Source: Achromobacter arsenitoxydans SY8 (GTDB taxonomy: Bacteria; Pseudomonadota; Gammaproteobacteria; Burkholderiales; Burkholderiaceae_B). From it: a DNA stretch of 64,000 nt. The notes beneath the pieces are model-generated. The model was given only the letters and a program-made list of their open reading frames with translations. It searched no databases and was not told the origin of the DNA. This document shows positions 47,918 to 55,685 of this stretch, piece after piece. The stretch's first letter is position 1; the number at the start of each line of letters is the position of its first letter. The stretch is from contig NZ_AGUF01000055.1 in NCBI RefSeq assembly GCF_000236785.1, forward strand, positions 62,001 to 126,000, given 5' to 3'. A program made the position numbers and the translations under genes.

Positions 47918-48487
47918 TTACCAGACGGCGGCCAGCTTGACGCGTCCGGAGACGCTTTCGGCGATTTCCAGGAAGTGATCAAGGGACGGCGTGGCCAGCC
48001 CCGGCACCTTGGCCATGTCGTCCCAGCGCCGCAGGCGTATCGCATCCGGCGCGCCCGGCATGCTCGCGAAGTCCACCGCCTGGCCCGCGTCGAAGCTGCC
48101 GCCCTGCAGCGCCAGGCTGCGCCGGGAGTCTTCTGACAGCGACGCCTCATATTGCGGCTCGACGTAGCAGAGGTAGCGCTTGGCTTCCACGTGCAGGCGG
48201 ATCGGGTCCAGCACCGCGGCGCTGAACAGTCCGCGCAGGAAGGGCAGGACAAAATACTGGTGCTTGTCGTCGATGCCCCGCAGCGTGGGCGTGCCGGGCC
48301 GGTCCGCGATCAGGTGGCCCAGGTCGTGCAGCAGGCTTGCCGTAATGAGATGGGCATTGGCGCCGTGACGTTCGGCAAGCGCCGCCGTCTGCAGCGCATG
48401 CCGCAGATGGCTGACGGATTCGCCGTGGTAGGAACGGTGCCCGCGTTCCAGGAAAAGCTGTTCGATATCCTGCAGGGTCAAGGCCAT
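47918..48487 (-). CDS. PhnZ-like HD-domain phosphonate oxygenase
   Basis: 189-residue HD-domain protein of the phosphonate-catabolism type. PhnZ and TmpB, its known relatives, are mixed-valence diiron oxygenases that cleave the C-P bond of 1-hydroxy-2-aminoethylphosphonate or its trimethyl form. Seen: Y20 and E23 (YHGE), H30, the HD pair H54-D55 in LLHDLGH, H76, H99 and an aspartate in RRWDDMAK. From memory, their spacing closely follows PhnZ residues Y24, E27, H34, H58/D59, H80, H104 and D161. ATG 48487 has AGGAGA upstream. It lies 52 bases downstream of, and co-oriented with, the phosphonate LysR gene. No PhnY-type hydroxylase was found nearby. Confidence 0.8.
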   Translation of the reverse strand: MALTLQDIEQLFLERGHRSYHGESVSHLRHALQTAALAERHGANAHLITASLLHDLGHLIADRPGTPTLRGIDDKHQYFVLPFLRGLFSAAVLDPIRLHVEAKRYLCYVEPQYEASLSEDSRRSLALQGGSFDAGQAVDFASMPGAPDAIRLRRWDDMAKVPGLATPSLDHFLEIAESVSGRVKLAAVW

Positions 48488-48539
48488 GGTTGTCTCCTGA
48501 GTGGCCGCAAGGGGAAGAGGCGTGCAGTCGCGGCCGGTA

Positions 48540-49403
48540 TCAGCCGGCTGCCGGCGCCATCTCCAGAAAGCGCGCGATAAGCTGCACCGGTTGGCGCTCG
48601 CGCAGGCAGTACAGGTATTCATTCATCACGATGCCGGCGTCCTGGATGTCCAGGGCCGCCAGGTCGGGATGGGACGGGATTTCGCGCGAAGGAATCAGGC
48701 TGATGCCCAGTTCGCACAGGATCGCCTGCCGGATCGACTCGCGGCTGCCAATCTCCAGCGTGCGGCGCACGGTGACGCCGGCCGCCTGCAGGGCGTCCTC
48801 GGTCAATTGCCGCGTCATCGAACCGGGCTCGCGCAGCAGCAGCGCGTGCTGGGCCAGATCGGCCAGGCGGACCTGGCCCAGACGGGCGAGCGGATGGTTG
48901 CGATGGGCCACGACGCGGATCGGGTCTGCGGCGATCTTGCGCCTGTACAGGTGCTTGTCATCCATCAGAAAGGACGACGTGGCAATCTCGATGCGGTAGT
49001 CCTGCAGCGCCTGCAGCATGGTCTGCGAATTGCCGATCGTGACGGTCAGGTCGATGCCGGGATAGCGCTGGTTGTAGCGGCGCACCGTGTCCATGATGTA
49101 GTAGGGGCCCGTGGCGCCGATGCGCAGGTTGCCCTCGCGCAGGTCGCTGGCGTCGCGCAGGCGGAAGTCGATCTCCGTTTCCTGCTGCACCAGCTTCTCG
49201 ACCATGGGCATCAGACTCTGTCCCGCGTCCGACAGCCGCATGCCGCGCCCCTGCCGGTGGAACAGTTCGATGCCGTAGCGCGACTCCAGCTGGCGCAGTT
49301 GTCCCGTCACCGTGGGCTGGCTGACGCCCAGCTGGGCCGCGGCCTTGGTGACGGTGCCGCAGCGAGCCACGGCGTAGAAGGATTTGAGTTCGGCGACGAG
49401 CAC
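48540..49403 (-). CDS. LysR-family regulator of aminoethylphosphonate catabolism
   Basis: LysR-type regulator (287 residues) of the type found with 2-aminoethylphosphonate gene clusters. Helix-turn-helix VAELKSFYAVARCGTVTKAA with VSQPTVTGQLRQLE, then IELFHRQGRGMRLSDAG. The effector domain starts near LRIGATGPYYIMDTVRRY. It is divergent from the ABC transporter operon and precedes the HD oxygenase gene on the same strand, so it probably controls both units. GTG 49403 gives the family-like start (LVAELKSF); a GTG at 49454 in frame is a longer alternative, and neither has a good ribosome site. Confidence 0.85.
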   Translation of the reverse strand: MLVAELKSFYAVARCGTVTKAAAQLGVSQPTVTGQLRQLESRYGIELFHRQGRGMRLSDAGQSLMPMVEKLVQQETEIDFRLRDASDLREGNLRIGATGPYYIMDTVRRYNQRYPGIDLTVTIGNSQTMLQALQDYRIEIATSSFLMDDKHLYRRKIAADPIRVVAHRNHPLARLGQVRLADLAQHALLLREPGSMTRQLTEDALQAAGVTVRRTLEIGSRESIRQAILCELGISLIPSREIPSHPDLAALDIQDAGIVMNEYLYCLRERQPVQLIARFLEMAPAAG

Positions 49404-49456
49404 GATGGTGAGGGCGGAAGGTGGACGCAATGCGCAAGACCGCCAGTACACCAAAA

Positions 49457-49475
49457 TAATTTGATGTTTTTATTA
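49457..49475. promoter_or_regulatory. LysR-type operator between phosphonate LysR gene and ABC operon
   Basis: TAAT (49457-49460)-N11-ATTA (49472-49475), an exact T-N11-A box with dyad arms, inside an AT-rich patch that stands out from the GC-rich surroundings. It lies about 54 bases from the regulator start and 75 bases from the ATPase start, a usual place for a LysR-type binding site. Confidence 0.5.
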
Positions 49476-49550
49476 CTGCATTTGCGCGAAGTGTCATAAA
49501 CGCTCAATACGCGGCTTCCATACTGCCTTCGTTCCCAGACCGGAGGCCCC

Positions 49551-50624
49551 ATGCCCCAACGCGATACCGCCTTTCTATCAGTGCAGAATCTTGTGAAGCG
49601 ATTCGGCAGCCACACGGCGCTGGCCGACGTTTCGCTGGATATCCGCGCCGGAGAGCTGGTTTGCCTGCTGGGTCCTTCGGGTTGCGGCAAGACGACCCTG
49701 CTGCGCGCCATCGCCGGGCTGGAGCAGCAGGACAGCGGGACGATCGTGCTGTCGGGCCGCGACATCTCGCGCGCCGAGCCGCAAGAGCGCGACTACGGCA
49801 TCCTGTTTCAGTCGTACGCGCTGTTTCCGAACCTGACCGTGGCGCAGAACGTGGCCTACGGCCTGAGCGGCAAACGGGCCCATCGCAGCCATGTCGCCAG
49901 CCGTGTCGAGGAAATGCTGACCCTGGTCGGCCTGGCCGGCGCGGCGCAGAAATATCCGGGACAGATTTCCGGCGGCCAACAGCAGCGCGTGGCTCTGGCG
50001 CGCGCGCTGGCGCCGTCGCCGTCTCTGCTGCTGCTGGACGAGCCCATGTCGGCGCTCGACGCCCGGGTGCGAGAACACCTGCGGATCGAACTGCGCGCCC
50101 TGCAGAAGCGGCTGTCCATTACTACGCTGATGGTGACGCATGACCAGGAAGAGGCCATGGTGATGGCCGACCGCATCGCCGTCATGAACGGCGGTGTCAT
50201 TGAACAATTCGGCACGCCGCGCGAGCTCTATCGCCAGCCCGGCTCCGCCTTCATCGCCGACTTCGTGGGCGAGGCCAATTGGCTGCCGTTCGAGCGCATC
50301 GACGCGCACCGTGCCCGTGTCGGCCGCCAGGAACTGGCGGTGGACGCGGCGCTGGACGCCAGCGCGGGCAAGCTGTTCGTGCGGCCCGAGGCCGTGCGGG
50401 TCAGCGTCGCCAGGCCGGAGGAACCCAATTCCATGCTGGCCGACGTGCTCGACGGCGTGTTCCTTGGCCGCGGCTACCGCCTGGCCCTGCGGCTGGAAGG
50501 CGTGCCCGGCGCCACGGTGCATTCCATCGTATCCCCTGAAACCGGAGACGCCCTGCTGGGTCCTCACGCCGCCAGCCGCTGCTGGGTGGAGCTGCCGCGC
50601 CATGCGATTCGCGCCTACGCTTGA
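49551..50624 (+). CDS. 2-aminoethylphosphonate ABC transporter ATP-binding protein (PhnT-like)
   Basis: ABC-transporter ATPase of 357 residues, of the spermidine/putrescine/iron/phosphonate importer type. Walker A GPSGCGKTTLL near residue 42, Q-loop LFQSYALFPNLT, signature SGGQQQRVALARAL, Walker B LLLLDEPMSALD and the switch histidine in VTHDQEEAM. A C-terminal TOBE-like domain follows (LFVRPEAVRVSVARP). First gene of the divergent operon with the permease, phnX, binding protein and FAD enzyme. Assignment to aminoethylphosphonate rests on these neighbours; by sequence alone it could serve another small anion or amine. Confidence 0.85.
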   Translation: MPQRDTAFLSVQNLVKRFGSHTALADVSLDIRAGELVCLLGPSGCGKTTLLRAIAGLEQQDSGTIVLSGRDISRAEPQERDYGILFQSYALFPNLTVAQNVAYGLSGKRAHRSHVASRVEEMLTLVGLAGAAQKYPGQISGGQQQRVALARALAPSPSLLLLDEPMSALDARVREHLRIELRALQKRLSITTLMVTHDQEEAMVMADRIAVMNGGVIEQFGTPRELYRQPGSAFIADFVGEANWLPFERIDAHRARVGRQELAVDAALDASAGKLFVRPEAVRVSVARPEEPNSMLADVLDGVFLGRGYRLALRLEGVPGATVHSIVSPETGDALLGPHAASRCWVELPRHAIRAYA

Positions 50625-50649
50625 TCCGGCTGTGAGCCCCCGTTCCACC

Positions 50650-52398
50650 ATGGCCGAACCGGCTTCGATCCCCGCGCCGGCTCTGGCGCCCATCCCCGCG
50701 CTGGGCCGCCGTCCGCTGCCGGGCTGGGTCGGCTCGCTGGGCCTGACCGCAGGGCAGGGCGGGCTCGCACTGGTGCTGCTCGTGTTCCTGGCGCTTCCCC
50801 TGGCGGCGATCCTGGTCAAGTCCGTCACCGACAGCGACGGCGGCTGGGCGGGCCTGTCGGTCATGGCCGGCATCATTGGCGCCGACGGCTTCCTGGGCAT
50901 GGTCGGGCGCAGCCTGGCGGTGGGCGTCGTGACGACCCTGCTGGTCGTGCCCTGCGCCTACGGCTTTGCCTACGGACTGACACGCACGCGCCTGCCGGGC
51001 AAGGGCATCCTGCGGACGGTCGCCTTGCTGCCGCTGCTGGCGCCGTCGCTGCTCCCCGGCATCGCGCTGGTCTACCTGCTGGGCAACCAGGGCCTGCTGA
51101 AGGGCCTGACCGGCGGCGCAACCATTTACGGATTCTGGGGCATCGTCGTGGGCGAGGCCTTCTACACGTTTCCGCATGCGCTCATGATTCTTCTGACCGG
51201 CCTGACGCTGGCGGACGGGCGGCTCTACGACGCCGCCCGGGCGATGGGCGCGGGACCGCTGCGCACCTTCCTGACGGTGACCTTGCCCGGCACGCGCTAT
51301 GCGGTGTTCTCTGCCTGCTGCGTGGTGTTCACGCTGACCGTCACGGATTTCGGCGTGCCCAAGGTGGTGGGGGGCGACTACAACGTGCTGGCCATGGAAG
51401 CCTACAAGGCGGTGGTTGGCCAGCAGAATTTCCCCAAGGGGGCGGCGATCGGCATCCTGCTGCTGTTGCCCGCGCTGCTGACCTTCGTGCTGGACCGCCG
51501 CCTGCGCGCCCGCCAGGGCGCCCAGATGAGCGGCCGGGCGCAACCCTACGCGGCCGGCGTCAACGGCCGGCGCGACCTGGCCTTTCTCGGCCTGGCCGGC
51601 GTGCTGGCGGCCTTCCTGCTGCTGATCATCGGCGTGGCGGTCTGGGCGTCGTTCGTGAAGATGTGGCCCTACAACCTGTCGATGTCGCTGCGCTCGTACG
51701 ACTTCGACAACATGGACGGCGGCGGCTGGCTGGCCTGGCGCAACAGTCTGCAACTGGCGTTCTGCACGGCTCTGGTCGGCACGGTGGTGGTTTTCGCCGG
51801 CGCCTGGATGATGGAGAAGGTGCCGGCCCGCGGCGCGGTGGCGCGCGGCCTGCGCGGCATGGTGGGCATGCTGGCGCTGATGCCCATGGCGGTTCCCGGC
51901 CTGGTGCTGGGCCTGGGCTACATCTTCTTCTTCAACAGCCTCTTGAACCCGCTGAACGGGCTGTACGGCACGATGACGCTGCTGGTTCTTTGCACGGTCG
52001 TCCACTTCTACACCAGCGCGCACCTTACGGCGTCCACCGCGCTTAACGCGCTGGATCCTGAATTCGAAGCGGCTTCCGCATCCCTGAAGGTGCCGCGCGT
52101 TACGACGTTCCTGCGCGTCACGCTGCCGATGTGCCTGCCCGCGGCGCTGGACGTGGCCCGCTACCTGTTTGTCTCGGCCATGACGACGGTGTCGGCCGTG
52201 GTGTTCCTTTACAGCCCATCCACGGTGCTGGCGGCCGTCGCCGTGCTTAACATGGACGACGCCGGCTTCATCGGACCGGCAGCCGCCATGTGCACCGTGA
52301 TCATGGCCAGCTCCGCCGTTGCTGCGCTGGCGCTGCACTTGGCCAGCCGCGCCCTGGTGGCGCGCAGCCAGGCCTGGCGCCGCCCGGCGGCCCGTTGA
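50650..52398 (+). CDS. 2-aminoethylphosphonate ABC transporter permease, fused double domain
   Basis: Permease of about 582 residues in which two ABC membrane domains are fused into one chain, replacing a PhnU/PhnV pair. Each half has about six membrane segments and its own ATPase-contact EAA loop: [20 protein letters not shown] near residue 200 and [21 protein letters not shown]-like (EAASASLKV, then TTFLRVTLP) near 480. ATG 50650 is used; GTG 50632 and ATG 50602 (GGAG about 10 bases upstream, overlapping the ATPase gene) are other possible starts. The product should form the channel for the ATPase and the periplasmic binding protein of this operon. Confidence 0.85.
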   Translation: MAEPASIPAPALAPIPALGRRPLPGWVGSLGLTAGQGGLALVLLVFLALPLAAILVKSVTDSDGGWAGLSVMAGIIGADGFLGMVGRSLAVGVVTTLLVVPCAYGFAYGLTRTRLPGKGILRTVALLPLLAPSLLPGIALVYLLGNQGLLKGLTGGATIYGFWGIVVGEAFYTFPHALMILLTGLTLADGRLYDAARAMGAGPLRTFLTVTLPGTRYAVFSACCVVFTLTVTDFGVPKVVGGDYNVLAMEAYKAVVGQQNFPKGAAIGILLLLPALLTFVLDRRLRARQGAQMSGRAQPYAAGVNGRRDLAFLGLAGVLAAFLLLIIGVAVWASFVKMWPYNLSMSLRSYDFDNMDGGGWLAWRNSLQLAFCTALVGTVVVFAGAWMMEKVPARGAVARGLRGMVGMLALMPMAVPGLVLGLGYIFFFNSLLNPLNGLYGTMTLLVLCTVVHFYTSAHLTASTALNALDPEFEAASASLKVPRVTTFLRVTLPMCLPAALDVARYLFVSAMTTVSAVVFLYSPSTVLAAVAVLNMDDAGFIGPAAAMCTVIMASSAVAALALHLASRALVARSQAWRRPAAR

Positions 52399-52424
52399 CC
52401 GACCATTTTTCCAGGATGACTCCC

Positions 52425-53246
52425 ATGACTGCTCAACCTCTGCCTGTCCGCCTTGAAGCGGTGATATTCGACTGGGCCGGCACGCTGGTCGACTTCGGCT
52501 CGTTTGCCCCCACCAAAGTATTCGTCGATGCGTTCTCGCAGTTCGGCATGGACGTGTCCCTGAAAGAGGCGCGCGGCCCGATGGGGATGGGCAAGTGGGA
52601 CCACATCCGCGCGCTGTGCGACCAGCCCGCCATTGCAAGCCAGTACCAGGCCAGGTTCGGCCGCGCCCCCAGCGATGACGACGTGACCGCTATCTACGAA
52701 CGCTTCCTGCCGATGCAGCTGGAAAAGGTCGCGCAGTATTCCGCGGCCATCCCCGGCGCCGCCGAACTGCTGCGCGCGCTGCGCCAGCGCGGCCTGAAGA
52801 TCGGTTCGTGCTCGGGCTACCCCGGCAGCGTCATGCGCCGCGTCGTCGAGCGCGCCGCCGCCGAGGGCCTGGAGCCCGACTGCATCGTCGCCAGCGACGA
52901 CGTGCCGCGTGCGCGTCCAGCCCCGGCGATGGCGTTGAAGAACGTGGTCGAGCTGGGCCTGTCCGATGTGGCAGGCTGCATCAAGGTCGATGACACCGCG
53001 CCCGGCATCGAGGAAGGCCGCCGCGCCGGCATGTGGACGGTGGGCCTGCTGCTGTCGGGCAATGCCGCCGGCCTGACGCTGGACCAGTACCTGAGCCTGG
53101 ACGAGTCCGGCCGCGAGCAGGCGCGCGCCGCCGCCAGCGCGGAGCTGGCGTCCGTTTCGCCGCATTACCTGATCGACACGGTGGCCGACCTGCCGGCCGT
53201 GGTCGCGGACATCGAGGCTCGCCTGGCGCGAGGCGAACGCCCTTGA
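52425..53246 (+). CDS. phnX: Phosphonoacetaldehyde hydrolase
   Basis: HAD-superfamily phosphonatase (273 residues) that hydrolyses phosphonoacetaldehyde to acetaldehyde and phosphate through a Schiff base. The HAD nucleophile is the aspartate in [12 protein letters not shown] near residue 15. The Schiff-base lysine is in MGMGKWDHI, and the second HAD motif is around [10 protein letters not shown]. The [11 protein letters not shown] segment near 190 holds the third and fourth motif acids. ATG 52425 has AGGA upstream. It follows the permease by 26 bases. The transaminase PhnW that normally feeds it is not in the cluster; the FAD enzyme two genes downstream may do so. Confidence 0.95.
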   Translation: MTAQPLPVRLEAVIFDWAGTLVDFGSFAPTKVFVDAFSQFGMDVSLKEARGPMGMGKWDHIRALCDQPAIASQYQARFGRAPSDDDVTAIYERFLPMQLEKVAQYSAAIPGAAELLRALRQRGLKIGSCSGYPGSVMRRVVERAAAEGLEPDCIVASDDVPRARPAPAMALKNVVELGLSDVAGCIKVDDTAPGIEEGRRAGMWTVGLLLSGNAAGLTLDQYLSLDESGREQARAAASAELASVSPHYLIDTVADLPAVVADIEARLARGERP

Positions 53247-53295
53247 TCTAGACACGCCGCCCGGCGCCCCGGGCCCACCCCCTTATCCCCGCAAT

Positions 53296-53319
53296 CCGCG
53301 GCCGGCATGCCGGCCGCGG
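53296..53319. other. 24-base perfect palindrome between phnX and the binding-protein gene
   Basis: CCGCGGCCGGCA followed directly by its exact complement (53296-53319), in a 116-base intercistronic gap. A T-run comes about 15 bases later, so termination is unlikely to be strong. Such hairpins before transporter binding-protein genes often stabilise the downstream message; that role is inferred. Confidence 0.65.
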
Positions 53320-53362
53320 GGACCCGCTACACCCTTTTTTCCGCTTACCCACGGAGTTCTTC

Positions 53363-54385
53363 ATGAATCGCTACAAGCTGCTTGCACTGGCCGCCGCCCT
53401 GACGGGCACGATGGGCGCCGCCTCGGCCGAGACCACCCTGACCGTCTACACCGCCCTGGAAGCCGACCAGATCAAGGCCTACCAGGCCGCGTTCGAGAAG
53501 GCCAACCCCGACATCAAGATCCAGTGGGTACGCGACTCCACCGGCATCATCGCGGCCAAGCTGCTGGCCGAAAAGAGCAACCCCAAGGCGGATGTGATCT
53601 GGGGCCTGGCCGGCACGGCGCTGGGCTTGATGGACAAGGAAGGCATGCTGCAGCCCTACGCCCCGAAGGGGCTGGACCAGATCGCCGCCAACATGCGCGA
53701 CGCCAAGGCCGAACCTTCGTGGGTCGGCATGGACGGCTACGCCGCCGCCATTTGCTTTAACACCATCGAAGCCGAAAAGCAGAAGCTGCCCAAGCCCACG
53801 TCGTGGCAGGACCTGACCAAACCCGTCTACGCCGGCAAGATCGTGATGCCGAACCCGGCATCGTCCGGCACGGGTTTCCTGGACGTGAGCGCCTGGCTGC
53901 AGATCTTCGGTGAAGAGAAGGGCTGGGCCTACATGGACGCGCTGCACAAGAACATCGGCTCGTACACGCACTCGGGCTCCAAGCCGTGCAACATGGCCGC
54001 CGCCGGCGAATTCCCCATCGGCGTGTCGTTCGACTACCGCGCCGCCAAGCTCAAGGCCGACGGCGCGCCGGTCGAAGCCGTGTTCCCGTCGGAAGGGCTG
54101 GGCTGGGAAGTCGAAGCCACCGCCATCATGAAGGGCACGAAGAACCTGGAGGCCGCGCGCAAGCTGGCCGACTTCTCGGCCAGCCGCGAAGCCAATGAGC
54201 TGTACAAGGCCAACTTCGCGGTGCTGGCGATTCCGTCGATCGCCACGGTCAACCCGAACCTGCCGGCCGACCTGACCTCGCGCATGATCAAGAACGACTT
54301 CACGTGGGCCGCCACGAACCGCGAGCGCATCATCGCCGAATGGACCAAGCGCTACGACGGCAAGTCCGAGCCCAAGAAGAAGTAA
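53363..54385 (+). CDS. Periplasmic 2-aminoethylphosphonate-binding protein (PhnS-like)
   Basis: Extracytoplasmic solute-binding protein (340 residues) of the iron/phosphonate-type family, expected to capture aminoethylphosphonate for the ABC importer. N-terminal signal peptide MNRYKLLALAAALTGTMGA with cleavage likely after ASA at about residue 22. The mature protein starts ETTLTVYTALEADQIKAY and has typical WVRDSTGIIAAKLLAEK, VIWGLAGTALGLMDKEG, and MPNPASSGTGFLDVSAWLQ. GGAG lies before the ATG. It comes after a strong palindromic hairpin, consistent with higher expression than the membrane and ATPase genes. Confidence 0.88.
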   Translation: MNRYKLLALAAALTGTMGAASAETTLTVYTALEADQIKAYQAAFEKANPDIKIQWVRDSTGIIAAKLLAEKSNPKADVIWGLAGTALGLMDKEGMLQPYAPKGLDQIAANMRDAKAEPSWVGMDGYAAAICFNTIEAEKQKLPKPTSWQDLTKPVYAGKIVMPNPASSGTGFLDVSAWLQIFGEEKGWAYMDALHKNIGSYTHSGSKPCNMAAAGEFPIGVSFDYRAAKLKADGAPVEAVFPSEGLGWEVEATAIMKGTKNLEAARKLADFSASREANELYKANFAVLAIPSIATVNPNLPADLTSRMIKNDFTWAATNRERIIAEWTKRYDGKSEPKKK

Positions 54386-54478
54386 GCCTTGACCCATGCG
54401 GCGGCGCAGGGCGCCGCCGCACATCGGGAAGCCGTCCCGCGGACGCTTCCCCGCAATCCCTCTTGCAGTTTTCCGAAG

Positions 54479-55609
54479 ATGAAAAAATTCGACGTAATCG
54501 TGGTGGGCGCGGGCATGCTGGGCATCGCGCACGCGTGGGCAGCCGCCAAGCGCGGCTTGTCCGTGGCCGTGATCGAGCGCAGCCGCCAGGCGCACGGCGC
54601 AACGATCCGAAACTTCGGCCAGGTCATCGTGACCGGCCAGGCGCCCGGCATGATGCTGTCGCACGCCCAGCAGGCGCGTGAACTGTGGCTGGACCTGGCG
54701 GACCAGGCCGGTTTCCATGTGCGCGCCAACGGCGCGCTGGTGCTGGCGCGCAACGTTGACGAGGCCGACGTGCTGCGGGAATTCGCGGACACGCGCATGC
54801 GGCAGGAAGGGTATCGCGCCGAATTGTTGTCGAGCCGCGAGGTGGCCGGCTTGTACGGCGGCCAGCTTGCCCACCATTGCGTGGCATTGCGCGGCCATGA
54901 CGATCTTCAGATCTATTCGCGCGAGGCGCTGCCCGCCATCACCCATTACCTGCAATCGTCGCTGGGTGTCGCCTTCATTACGGGAACGCTGGCGCGCGCC
55001 GTGGAAAACGGCGAAGTCGCCACCACGGCGGGCGACTTCCAGGCATCGCATGTGTTCGTCTGCCCGGGCCACGACTACCTGACGCTGCTGCCGGAACGCT
55101 TCGCGCCCATGAACCTTGAGGTGACGCGTCTGCAGATGCTGCGCGCGGCCTTCGAGACGAACCCCATCGCGCTGGACCGTCCTCTGCTGACCGGACTGTC
55201 TTGCGTGCACTACGGGGCCTTCTCCGATCTGCCGTCGGCGCAGGCGCTGCGCAGCGTGATCCAGGCGCGCACGCCCATGCTGCTGGAGAACGGCATCCAT
55301 CTGCTGATCAGCCCCACGCCGCACGGCGAACTGATCATCGGCGACTCGCACCGCTATGGGCAGGATGCGCTGCCGTTCAACGACGAGGCCGTCGATAACG
55401 CCATGCTGGACCTGGCGTCGCAGGCGCTGGGCGCAAGGCTGAGGGTGCTGGAGCGCTGGCAGGGCGTGTACGGCGCGCATGGGCCGGCGCCGTTCTCGGT
55501 GATGCCGGTGGATGCCGCGACCACGGTGGCGGTCATGCATTCCGGCGTCGGCATGACGGTGGGGCTGGCCATCGGCGAGCGCACCGTCGCTGGCGTGACC
55601 GGACGCTGA
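54479..55609 (+). CDS. FAD-dependent amine oxidoreductase of phosphonate clusters (TIGR03364-like)
   Basis: DAO-family flavoprotein of 376 residues. The dinucleotide motif is FDVIVVGAGMLGIAHAWAAA at the N-terminus, followed by acidic VIERSRQAHGATIRNFGQ and, near the end, HSGVGMTVGLAIGER that holds the FAD. Members of this group occur with phnX and AEP transporters and are proposed, or in some cases reported, to oxidatively deaminate AEP or N-methylated AEP to phosphonoacetaldehyde, the PhnX substrate. That would explain the missing PhnW. Last gene of the operon, followed by a palindromic terminator. The substrate here is inferred. Confidence 0.82.
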   Translation: MKKFDVIVVGAGMLGIAHAWAAAKRGLSVAVIERSRQAHGATIRNFGQVIVTGQAPGMMLSHAQQARELWLDLADQAGFHVRANGALVLARNVDEADVLREFADTRMRQEGYRAELLSSREVAGLYGGQLAHHCVALRGHDDLQIYSREALPAITHYLQSSLGVAFITGTLARAVENGEVATTAGDFQASHVFVCPGHDYLTLLPERFAPMNLEVTRLQMLRAAFETNPIALDRPLLTGLSCVHYGAFSDLPSAQALRSVIQARTPMLLENGIHLLISPTPHGELIIGDSHRYGQDALPFNDEAVDNAMLDLASQALGARLRVLERWQGVYGAHGPAPFSVMPVDAATTVAVMHSGVGMTVGLAIGERTVAGVTGR

Positions 55610-55628
55610 CCCGCGCGGCGGGCTTCAA

Positions 55629-55660
55629 GAAAAAAGGGCCTCGCGATCGCGAGGCCCTTC
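55629..55660. terminator. Palindromic terminator between FAD enzyme and Rieske genes
   Basis: 26-base perfect palindrome (55634-55659) built from AAGGGCCTCGCGA and its complement, preceded by an A-run on the left. It lies between the two convergent genes. The A-run serves as a U-run for the minus strand; the plus strand has only TTCGT after it. Confidence 0.8.
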
Positions 55661-55685
55661 GTCATGCATGGCTGGGAAGACGGGT

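Noticed and set aside
47918-48487. Generic HD phosphohydrolase
   Set aside because: The YxxE loop and ligand spacing fit PhnZ-like oxygenases better, and the gene adjoins a phosphonate regulator.
50401-52638. Minus-strand open frame of about 745 codons opposite the phosphonate permease
   Set aside because: Antisense to a membrane protein gene with clear ABC motifs; Gln/Arg/His/Ala-rich and featureless.
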